Below are positions 1 through 6,869 of a DNA stretch of 21,392 nucleotides, in pieces. A program made the position numbers and the translations under genes. Source of the stretch: CAZEFK01 sp964511405 (GTDB lineage Bacteria > Pseudomonadota > Alphaproteobacteria > Elsterales > Elsteraceae); the NCBI GenBank assembly GCA_964511405.1, contig CAZEFK010000129.1:1-21392 (forward strand). Reading direction: 5' to 3'. The notes under the pieces were generated by a model, which saw only the letters and a list, made by a program, of their open reading frames with translations, was not told where the DNA came from and ran no database searches. Position 1 is the stretch's first letter. Each line of letters starts with the position of its first letter.

Positions 1-1
1 A

Positions 2-1090
<1,089 letters not shown>

Positions 1091-1120
1091 GTCCAGGTCG
1101 ACCAGACGCTTGCACGATTG

Positions 1121-1152
1121 GGGGGCGGTCCTTCGGGGCCGCCCCCTTTTTG
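1121..1152 (+). terminator. Rho-independent terminator after groEL
   Basis: An 11-bp stem (1121-1131 with 1136-1146, one G-T wobble) is closed by a TTCG tetraloop and followed directly by a T-rich tail (TTTTTGTTT). It lies 30 bases after the groEL stop codon and before the ribosome-binding site of the next gene. This is a textbook intrinsic terminator. Confidence 0.93.
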
Positions 1153-1208
1153 TTTACATTGTCCGGCCATGCTAGACTCGCCCGCGACGTCGCGGAGGGA
1201 GCCGAAGC

Positions 1209-1703
1209 ATGACGCGTCCCATCGGTATCGCTGCCACAATGGCGGCGCTCTCGCTGGCCCTGAGCCTGCCCGCCCGGGCCCAGCAGTCCACGCTGCAATG
1301 CGGGCCGGCGAATCTGGGCCAGCTCGCCTGCATGCAGGGCTCGGTCTGCCGCTGCAGCCAGACCACGGGCGGCACCATGCTGCGCGAGCCCCCGGGCTTC
1401 CGCTGGAGCTGTGACCTGCTGCAGGGCGCCTGCAGCGGCAGCTATCCGCTGTCCGGCATCCCCACCGGGCCGGTTCCCGGCATGATCACCTATGCCGCCC
1501 CGGCACCGGCCCCGGGCGGGCCGGCCACCCACGAGCAGATCGCCACTGCCCAGCAGGCCCTGAAGCGGCTGGGCTTCGACCCCGGCCCGATCGACGGCGT
1601 GGCCGGGCCGCGCACCCGCCAGGCGGTCGCCGCCTACCAGAAGCAGTCCGGGCGGCCGGGCAATGGCGAGCTCACGGCCGACATGCTGCGCGAGCTGCAG
1701 TGA
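1209..1703 (+). CDS. Secreted Cys-rich protein with C-terminal peptidoglycan-binding domain
   Basis: A 164-residue exported protein. The first 24 residues form a Sec signal peptide with a hydrophobic core and a cleavage site after Ala-Arg-Ala. The middle (about residues 31-75) carries six cysteines, at 31, 41, 47, 49, 68 and 75, suggesting disulphides in the periplasm. I do not recognise this part. A Pro/Ala/Gly linker follows. Residues about 109-164 match a PG_binding_1 repeat (QQALKRLGFDPGPIDGVAGPRTRQAVAAYQ), the module that anchors envelope proteins to peptidoglycan. No catalytic domain is attached, so an enzymatic role is not supported. A GGAGGGAG-like ribosome-binding site precedes the ATG. 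It stands alone after the groEL terminator. Confidence 0.88.
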   Translation: MTRPIGIAATMAALSLALSLPARAQQSTLQCGPANLGQLACMQGSVCRCSQTTGGTMLREPPGFRWSCDLLQGACSGSYPLSGIPTGPVPGMITYAAPAPAPGGPATHEQIATAQQALKRLGFDPGPIDGVAGPRTRQAVAAYQKQSGRPGNGELTADMLRELQ

Positions 1704-1788
1704 TTGTCGCACTTGCCGCGGGCTGACGGGTCCCCATATCGCGCGGCTCGGCCGGGGTTGCGGCCGCGGGTGCTGCGGGGGACAGGGC

Positions 1789-2718
1789 ATGCCTGACGCC
1801 ATGATGACAGAGGGTGCGGCCGTCGCCCGCACCGCCGGCCTGATCGGCGTGGCGTCGGGCTGGGGCGCCGGCCATCGCGAGACCGAGTCAGGCGCGCCGT
1901 TCCTGCAGGCCTGGGGCTTGGCCGACGGGCTGCCGGCCGAGTGGCAGGCGCTGCTGCGCCCGGCGATCGCCGCCGCGGACCGCCCGGACCTGCCGCGCGC
2001 CGAAATCGACCGTCTGGTCGCCGACATCGTCGCCGAGCTGGGCGCCACCGTCGCCGCCACCGTCGCGGCCGGCCGGTTCCCGGTGGTGATCGGCGGCGAT
2101 CATTCCATCGCCATGGGCACCTGGGGCGGGCTGGTCGATGCCCTGGGGCTGGAGCGCCGGTTCGGGCTGATCTGGTTCGACGCCCACATGGACGCCCACA
2201 CCGACGCGACCTCGCCGTCGCAGAACCCGCACGGCATGCCGGCGGCGGTGCTGCTGGGCCATGGCCGGCCGGCCTTCCGGGCGGCGGCGCGCGGCGTGAT
2301 CCGGCCCCAGAACCTGGTCCAGATCGGCGTGCGCTCGTTCGAGGACGGCGAGGCGGCGCTGCTGGCCCGGCTGGGCGTGCGCAGCATCGGGATCGCCGAG
2401 GTCCGGCGGCGCGGCCTGGCCGACGTGTTGGACGAGGCGATCGCCCTGGCCACCGACGGCACCGGCGGCTTCGGCGCGACCATCGACCTCGACGGCTTCG
2501 ATCCGGCCGATGCCCCCGGCGTCGGCCTGCGCGAGCCCGATGGCCTGCGCCGGGGCGACATGCTGGCGGCGGTGGCGCGGCTGGGCGCCCGGCCCGACCT
2601 CCGCGGCCTGGAGATCGTCGAGTACATCCCCGGCCGCGACAGCGCCGACCGGCGCACCGCCCGCCTGGTCCGGGACCTGCTGGCCGCGGCGCTCGGCGCT
2701 TCCTCAGACGAATCTTAA
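1789..2718 (+). CDS. Arginase/agmatinase-family ureohydrolase, probably arginase
   Basis: A 309-residue cytosolic binuclear-manganese ureohydrolase. Arginase would convert arginine to ornithine and urea. The metal-binding motifs are complete: GGDHS (His105), DAHMD (Asp131, His133, Asp135) and IDLDGFDP (Asp233, Asp235). The segment NPHGMP and the late EIVEYIP resemble RocF-type arginases more than agmatinases, but other ureohydrolases (guanidinobutyrase, formimidoylglutamase) cannot be excluded by eye. I chose the ATG at 1789 because of the GGGGGACAGGG sequence just upstream; ATGs at 1801 and 1804 are alternatives. The reading frame stays open upstream without family-like sequence. The length fits the family (about 300 residues). 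No arginine transporter or ornithine gene is adjacent. Confidence 0.88.
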   Translation: MPDAMMTEGAAVARTAGLIGVASGWGAGHRETESGAPFLQAWGLADGLPAEWQALLRPAIAAADRPDLPRAEIDRLVADIVAELGATVAATVAAGRFPVVIGGDHSIAMGTWGGLVDALGLERRFGLIWFDAHMDAHTDATSPSQNPHGMPAAVLLGHGRPAFRAAARGVIRPQNLVQIGVRSFEDGEAALLARLGVRSIGIAEVRRRGLADVLDEAIALATDGTGGFGATIDLDGFDPADAPGVGLREPDGLRRGDMLAAVARLGARPDLRGLEIVEYIPGRDSADRRTARLVRDLLAAALGASSDES

Positions 2719-2770
2719 CCATTCGCGGCCGATCATCGGCGACCACACGTCGATCCGGAGAGACCCGACG

Positions 2771-3466
2771 ATGGGGCCCCAGGCGGCGCCGTCCACCATC
2801 ACCTACCTGATCCGCAGCCCCAAGCGCGTCGCCCAGTTCACCGTGGCGCTGGCGAGCCCGCCGATCGCGCCGGAGGAGCCGCCGCCGGCCTGGACGGACC
2901 TCGGCACCGAGCAATGCCCGAACTGTCCCCTCGATCCGGCCGTGGTCCGCCACTGCCCGCTGGCCCAGGCGCTGGTGCCGCTGGTGCGGTTCGCCGACGG
3001 CATGCGCTCGTTCGAGGAGGTCGAGGTCACGATCGTCAGCACCGAGCGCACGATCGTGCAGGTGACCTCGATCCAGCGCGTGCTGGGCTCGCTGATGGGT
3101 CTGCTGTCGGCCTTGAGCGGCTGCCCGCGGACGGCGCCGCTGCAGCCGATGGCGCTGTTCCACCTGCCCCTGGCCGGGCCCGAGGAGACCTTGTTCCGGG
3201 TGGTCGGCATGTACCTGACCGCCCAGCTGCTGCGCAGCTTCGAAGGCCTGCCGGCCGCCGAGGGCCTGTCGGAGCTGACCGGGCTCTATGCCGAGCTCGA
3301 GACCGTCAACCGCGCCATGGCCAACCGGCTGCGCGCCGCCATGAAGGGCGACGCCGGCGTCAACGCCCTGATCATCCTGGACATGCTGGGCAAGACCGTG
3401 CCGTTCTCGGTCGAGGACCGCCTGATCGACCTGAAGCCGGCGTTCGAGGCCTGGCTCAAGGGGTGA
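2771..3466 (+). CDS. Hypothetical protein with an N-terminal CPNCPL/HCP cysteine motif
   Basis: A 231-residue protein that I cannot assign to a named family. There is no signal peptide or membrane segment. Cysteines at 49, 52 and 62 are arranged as C-P-x-C-P-L-x8-H-C-P-L-A, which looks like a metal or iron-sulphur binding cluster. The N-terminal part is a short beta-rich stretch (TYLIRSPKRVAQFTVAL), and the second half is mostly helical (residues about 130-231), ending in LKPAFEAWLKG. The ATG at 2771 follows a CCGGAGAG ribosome-binding site. It follows the arginase gene by 52 bases and could be co-transcribed, but no functional link is evident. Coding potential is clear from length, GC3 bias and a good ribosome-binding site. 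Confidence 0.75.
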   Translation: MGPQAAPSTITYLIRSPKRVAQFTVALASPPIAPEEPPPAWTDLGTEQCPNCPLDPAVVRHCPLAQALVPLVRFADGMRSFEEVEVTIVSTERTIVQVTSIQRVLGSLMGLLSALSGCPRTAPLQPMALFHLPLAGPEETLFRVVGMYLTAQLLRSFEGLPAAEGLSELTGLYAELETVNRAMANRLRAAMKGDAGVNALIILDMLGKTVPFSVEDRLIDLKPAFEAWLKG

Positions 3467-3528
3467 CGGCGGGCGGGTGGACCACGGTTGACGAGGCGGT
3501 GGCGCGGAGCCCGATGAGCGTTCTCAGC

Positions 3529-3834
3529 CTACTCTCTCGGCGGAAATGGCTGCCGAACATCGAGTTCGATTACCCTGGCATCGGATTTGGACAACGTAAC
3601 TCGCGGAGCATACGCCGGATCGGCGCCGCCCGTCACAATCCAACGATCCTTTTCTTCTCGAGCAGAAAACGGCTCCTCTTTATCGACGAAGCTCTGACCG
3701 TAGAGCCCAGCCAATAACGCTTTCGCGATGGTGACCGCTGTTGTGGCAGAGCGAATTACCCCTCCACGCATTTTGTATATCTCTAGAATAGTTATATCGG
3801 TGAGCGGGGGAAGGCTGTCGCGCTCTTCAGCCAT
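3529..3834 (-). CDS. NTF2-fold immunity protein, copy A (downstream paralogue)
   Basis: A 101-residue cytosolic protein resembling the NTF2-fold immunity family (Pfam PF15631 as I recall it), whose members neutralise nuclease tips of polymorphic toxins. The core TIAKALLAGLYG, then PFSA, then DRWIVTGG and a final VTLSKSDARVIEL strand follows the pattern of that family (helix with IA..L...YG, PF.A, WIV.G, I.K.DG). My hand alignment to the neighbouring copy B gives about 62 identical of 101 positions. The frame extends upstream to 3939, but the ATG at 3834 is preferred: it has a GAAGGGAG site 6 bases upstream and aligns with the start of copy B. It is last in the toxin operon, 77 bases after copy B. 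Its composition is clearly less GC-rich than the arginase or GroEL genes. Confidence 0.8.
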   Translation of the reverse strand: MAEERDSLPPLTDITILEIYKMRGGVIRSATTAVTIAKALLAGLYGQSFVDKEEPFSAREEKDRWIVTGGADPAYAPRVTLSKSDARVIELDVRQPFPPRE

Positions 3835-3911
3835 TGCAAGCTCCCTTCTCGTCGGTGGCGCCGGATTGCGGCCATGCTTGACCACCGCCACGCCTCGCGC
3901 GCGGTCTCCGC

Positions 3912-4220
3912 CTATTCCAAGGGCGGAATTGTCGCCCAAACAGCGATGTCGAGAAGCCTGGCATCGGATTTGGACAACACAACTCTCGCAGCATACTCTG
4001 GATTCTTAGCAGAGCCCGTTACAACCCAACGATCCATCTCCTCAACAGCGGAAAATGGACCCTCTCGATCAACCGTGTCCTGGCCGTAGAGCCCAGCCAG
4101 TAATTCCTTCGCGATGTTGATCGCCGTCGCTTCATAACGGACCACTCCTCCGCGCATTTTATATATCTCTAGAACAGATATCTCGGTGATCGGGTCGACA
4201 ATCTGACGTTCATCAGTCAT
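3912..4220 (-). CDS. NTF2-fold immunity protein, copy B (toxin-proximal paralogue)
   Basis: A 102-residue paralogue of the gene that follows it, sharing LEIYKMRGGV, IAK.LLAGLYGQ, PFSA.EE.DRW.VTG and LSKSDAR. By family resemblance it is an NTF2-fold immunity protein for the nuclease-type toxin encoded 69 bases upstream. The ATG at 4220 has a strong AGGAGGGG ribosome-binding site (4227-4234, read on the minus strand); a longer start at 4262 lacks this support. It lies directly after the toxin stop, where a cognate immunity gene normally sits. Regulation is probably by read-through from the toxin promoter; I see no separate promoter. What is inferred is the pairing; what is seen is the motif match, the duplication and the gene order. 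Confidence 0.82.
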   Translation of the reverse strand: MTDERQIVDPITEISVLEIYKMRGGVVRYEATAINIAKELLAGLYGQDTVDREGPFSAVEEMDRWVVTGSAKNPEYAARVVLSKSDARLLDIAVWATIPPLE

Positions 4221-4289
4221 TGCAAGCCCCTCCTGACCGACGGTGGCGCTGTTGGCGAGCAACTATACCACGATTGCGAATGCCGCACG

Positions 4290-5537
4290 CTACTCCCCAA
4301 TAACGTCTTGTCGCGTCAGTGGGCGGACATCCGCCGGTATCCGGAGGTCATACGGCTGATAGTATTGTATAAACGGTGTCGGTGGAAGCACTTGGCCAAT
4401 TGAGAAGCCAAAATTCTGGATCTTAGGGTCGAATGATGTCGCATGCCCCGCCATTAACTGTGGATAAGTCACTTGCTGGTTCGGCGTGTAGCGTGGGTTG
4501 TTGCCGGTTTTCACTTCAATCGCGTACGGCAGACGGGGCGGCGCTTGAGTGAAGATATCCACCGCCGTCGGAGCTGGTCGCCGCGTAATCGGGCTGGGCG
4601 CCAAGCCCACCACCCCGACCTCAGTTTGCGCTATAGCACCTCGCGCACGGAGATCTGCAGCCAGCTCATCGCGAATTTGATCGTGGAATTTTCCCGGGCG
4701 ATCCTGCATCGCGCCGGCAAATGGCAATGGCATCAGGGCGTCGAAGGCGCTCTGGGTGAGCGTATTATCGGTCGGCAAGGGCGGGTGGCCGTGACCCCTG
4801 CCGCCGTCAGCAGAATATGACGGGGGTGGGGACGCAGAGTCTGTGCTACGCGGCCCAAGCTGGCCGCTGACATCGCCCTGCGGAGAGCCGGTGTCGGATG
4901 CGCCCGGAGGCGTCAGGGCGCTGCCGATCGCGTCGAGCAGACGGCCGAACCAGCCGCCGTCGGTGGATGCCGGCACTGACCCGACCGGGACGCTGTGGCC
5001 GGCGGAATCAAGGACGTTGGTATAAGGGGTTGGCGCTGCTGTCGGATCGGGCGCGCCAACCCCGTTCAGCGCTGTCCTGGTTGGGTCGGGAGCCGGGGCA
5101 AGGGCCGTCGGATCTGGCGTTAGCGCCGGATTGTCGAAGTGCCTGAAGCCGTGGCGATCGATCCGGCCGCTGCCGCCCAGGAGCTGCAGCAGCCGGGCCT
5201 CGGCCGGACTGATCAGCGCCGGCAGAGTGTCGGCGGCGCGCGCCTGCGCGGCGACGCCGGGGATCCGGCGCAGCTGCTGGGCGGCCTGGTGGATCGAGGC
5301 AACGTAGCTGCTGACGGTGATCGCGGACAGCGGCGAACGCCGCCGCGGCGGATCGGTATAGAGCGCCAGCCTGTCGGCGATCGGATCCCAGCTCTCCATC
5401 GGTTGCGGCGCCGGGCCTTGCGCAGTAGCAGCGGCGCGGCGTGCGGCGGCGAGCGCCGCGATGCGCATTTCCGATTCGAGGGTGAGGGGATCCAAGATGG
5501 ACTCGGCGCCCCTGAACGGCAATGACTGACGCGTCAT
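4290..5537 (-). CDS. Putative polymorphic toxin with C-terminal PD-(D/E)XK-like nuclease module
   Basis: A 415-residue protein. The ATG at 5537 has an AAGGAG site 7 bases upstream and is preferred to a TTG further up. Residues 1-110 are Ala/Arg-rich and probably helical. Residues about 111-135 hold a compact segment, LLQLLGGSGRIDRHGFRHF. Residues about 137-260 are Pro/Ser/Gly-rich and look disordered. The C-terminal module (about 260-415) starts at QSAFDALMPLPFAG and contains FHDQIRDELAADL (284-296), VDIF (Asp327) and AIEVKTG (Glu341, Lys343). This is a D-x13-E-x-K arrangement typical of restriction-endonuclease-fold nucleases. No signal peptide, membrane helix, Rhs repeat or VgrG/PAAR domain is visible, so the delivery route is unknown. 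Two immunity-type genes follow directly. G+C drops in the C-terminal part. The nuclease call is an inference from motif and context. Confidence 0.72.
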   Translation of the reverse strand: MTRQSLPFRGAESILDPLTLESEMRIAALAAARRAAATAQGPAPQPMESWDPIADRLALYTDPPRRRSPLSAITVSSYVASIHQAAQQLRRIPGVAAQARAADTLPALISPAEARLLQLLGGSGRIDRHGFRHFDNPALTPDPTALAPAPDPTRTALNGVGAPDPTAAPTPYTNVLDSAGHSVPVGSVPASTDGGWFGRLLDAIGSALTPPGASDTGSPQGDVSGQLGPRSTDSASPPPSYSADGGRGHGHPPLPTDNTLTQSAFDALMPLPFAGAMQDRPGKFHDQIRDELAADLRARGAIAQTEVGVVGLAPSPITRRPAPTAVDIFTQAPPRLPYAIEVKTGNNPRYTPNQQVTYPQLMAGHATSFDPKIQNFGFSIGQVLPPTPFIQYYQPYDLRIPADVRPLTRQDVIGE

Positions 5538-5729
5538 CGGATAACTCCTTGTCAATGCATCGGGAATTGGCTGCTGACGTCAGCTCAGCCATCCAGATCC
5601 GCGCATCGGCGATACGCAGGTTGGCCCGCGCCGCGGCGGGCTCTCCAACGCAACAGCGCCCGCCAGCAGGGGCAGGCTTACGGACGCGGGCGGACTATCG
5701 GGATGGTTGCCGGCGCTGCAGCGGACAAC

Positions 5730-5763
5730 AAAAAGCCCGCCTCGGGCACGCCGGGCGGGCTTT
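5730..5763 (-). terminator. Terminator-like hairpin, best oriented on the minus strand
   Basis: A 10-bp perfect stem (5732-5741 with 5754-5763, AAAGCCCGCC/GGCGGGCTTT) surrounds a 12-base loop. Read on the minus strand it ends with five Ts (complement of 5730-5734), the form of an intrinsic terminator. On the plus strand only three Ts follow. It sits about 190 bases upstream of the toxin start with no minus-strand gene above it, so it may be a leader terminator, the end of a small transcript, or a remnant. Confidence 0.6.
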
Positions 5764-5867
5764 GGTTCGATGGCGGATTGCGCACCATCAATCACGTGTA
5801 CGACAATACCTCAAGGCAACCCGGAGTGCAAGAACAATCCGTGAACGCTCAGGCAAGCCTGTCTGAG

Positions 5868-5893
5868 AAGGCAGCCACCAAAGGCAGCCACCA
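5868..5893 (+). repeat. 13-bp perfect tandem repeat
   Basis: The 13-mer AAGGCAGCCACCA occurs twice without a gap, at 5868-5880 and 5881-5893, about 60 bases before the tRNA gene. It may be a simple slippage duplication; no function is evident. Confidence 0.9.
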
Positions 5894-5896
5894 CCC

Positions 5897-5925
5897 TTGC
5901 CCCTCCCGCCCCCATCTGCTAACAC
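5897..5925 (+). promoter_or_regulatory. Weak candidate sigma-70 promoter for tRNA-Arg
   Basis: CTTGCCC (-35-like, TTGCCC at 5897-5902) is followed after 17 bases by TAACAC (-10-like, 5920-5925), about 30 bases before the mature tRNA 5' end. Spacing and position are right, but the -10 match is only 3 of 6, so this is tentative. Confidence 0.3.
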
Positions 5926-5955
5926 CTCGGTCCTGGCTCACCGGGAAACCGGCAC

Positions 5956-6032
<77 letters not shown>

Positions 6033-6143
6033 ACCTTTTCAAACCCTTCGCTGGTAGAGCTAGACGTGTTTGCGAGTCGCATCCACGTTTGCCTCCCCGC
6101 ACGTCGGCGGGGGATCGCACCCAGTAACCGGGCGTGCCGGCCC

Positions 6144-6177
6144 AGGACGTGCTTTCGCGCCGTTTCGGCCACGTCCT
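6144..6177. repeat. Inverted repeat, 8-bp arms, between tRNA and DUF6481 gene
   Basis: AGGACGTG (6144-6151) and CACGTCCT (6170-6177) are exact inverted copies separated by 18 bases. The 266-base gap between the tRNA and the next gene otherwise shows no gene. This could be a hairpin in the DUF6481 leader or a protein-binding site; chance is also possible. Confidence 0.4.
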
Positions 6178-6298
6178 CGAAGCTGACCCTGGCGACCACC
6201 AGCCCTGTCGCGGCGTCGGTATGCGGGCTGGGGCGTATATCATCGCTAACCGTTTCTCACGGGCCACAATCGCGCCCGCCACCGACTATGGAGAAGAC

Positions 6299-6742
6299 GT
6301 GTCCAAACCCGACAAAGTAGCACCGCAGAAAGCCTTCGATGGGTTCGGCGATCGGCTGAAAGCCGCCGCTGCTGCCAGGCAGGCCCAGGTGGAGCGGTAC
6401 CGCTCCAACAAGGTCAATGTGGACGATCCGGCATATCGGGAGCGCCAGGCCGCCCGGCAGGCTGCCGCGGCGAGCCGCGCCCAGCGCGAGGTGGAGCGTA
6501 AGGCCGCCAAGGCGGCGGCCGAGGCGCAGAAGGCCGCCGAGCGCCAGGTCGAGGCCGAAGCGCGTGAGGCGGCACTCCGCGCCGAGCAGGAGGCTCGTGA
6601 GGCGGCGCACCAAGCCGAGCAGGCGGCGATCGCCGCCGCTGCCGCCGCCGACGTCGATGCCGCCGCCGAGGCCGAAGCGTTGAAGGTGCGGCAGAAGGCC
6701 GCCCGTGACGCCCGTTACGCGGCACGCGCGGCCCGCCGCTGA
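6299..6742 (+). CDS. DUF6481-family Ala/Glu/Arg-rich coiled-coil protein
   Basis: A 147-residue, highly charged helical protein. It begins FDGFGDRLKAAAAARQAQ, continues with DDPAYRERQAARQAAAASRAQRE and long Ala/Glu/Arg heptad-like stretches, and ends KAARDARYAARAARR. This is the pattern of the DUF6481 family in alphaproteobacteria, whose function is not known to me. I choose the GTG at 6299 because GGAGAAG lies just upstream (6290-6296) and the family-like sequence starts right after it; the frame continues further up without family resemblance. There is no signal peptide or membrane segment. It is a single-gene unit followed by two GC-rich hairpins. Part of the conserved look comes from low complexity, so the assignment rests mainly on the two ends. 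Confidence 0.8.
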   Translation: MSKPDKVAPQKAFDGFGDRLKAAAAARQAQVERYRSNKVNVDDPAYRERQAARQAAAASRAQREVERKAAKAAAEAQKAAERQVEAEAREAALRAEQEAREAAHQAEQAAIAAAAAADVDAAAEAEALKVRQKAARDARYAARAARR

Positions 6743-6754
6743 CAGCATCACAGG

Positions 6755-6823
6755 GCCGGGACCGACCCCGGTCCTGGCGGCCTTGAGCCGGAGGGGCAGC
6801 CGCGGGACCTACCCCGCGGCTGC
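6755..6823 (+). terminator. Two consecutive GC-rich hairpins after the DUF6481 gene
   Basis: Hairpin 1 has a 10-bp stem with one G-T pair (6755-6764 with 6769-6778, loop ACCC). Hairpin 2 has an 11-bp perfect stem (6796-6806 with 6813-6823, loop ACCTAC). Neither is followed by a real T-run, so they may act as weak or Rho-assisted terminators, or protect the 3' end of the mRNA. Confidence 0.5.
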
Positions 6824-6869
6824 CGCGCGGCGCGTTTCACCGCCGGTGAATCGGGCGTATTATGCCCCG

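Larger units (their letters stand above)
3529..4240 (-). repeat. Tandem gene duplication of the immunity unit
   Basis: Two units of about 380 bases lie head to tail. Besides the related coding sequences, they share nearly identical nucleotide blocks. One is GGCATCGGATTTGGACAAC near 3579 and again near 3959. Another is CGCATTTTNTATATCTCTAGAA near 3768 and 4153. A third is the start region with ATTGCAAG next to the ribosome-binding site, at about 3833-3845 and 4219-4231. The duplication therefore includes the translation initiation region, and the divergence shows it is not very recent. Confidence 0.85.
5538..5955. other. Gene-poor intergenic region between toxin gene and tRNA-Arg
   Basis: About 420 bases without a convincing gene. 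Short frames exist on both strands but have no ribosome-binding site or recognisable protein. What I see is a palindromic hairpin with a T-run on the minus strand (5730-5763), a perfect 13-bp tandem repeat (5868-5893), and the leader of the toxin gene next to 5537. No clear sigma-70 promoter for the toxin could be picked out. Confidence 0.6.

Noticed and set aside
1634..3163. Long minus-strand open frame (over 500 codons) opposite the PG-binding, arginase and CxxC genes
   Set aside because: Arg/Pro/Gly-rich composition typical of antisense frames in high-GC DNA, spanning three real genes.
5552..5557. TTGACA on the minus strand just above the toxin ribosome-binding site as a -35 box
   Set aside because: The matching -10 box would fall inside the coding sequence.
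5522..5866. Plus-strand frame of 114 codons opposite the toxin start
   Set aside because: No ribosome-binding site, no family resemblance, runs through the hairpin at 5730-5763.
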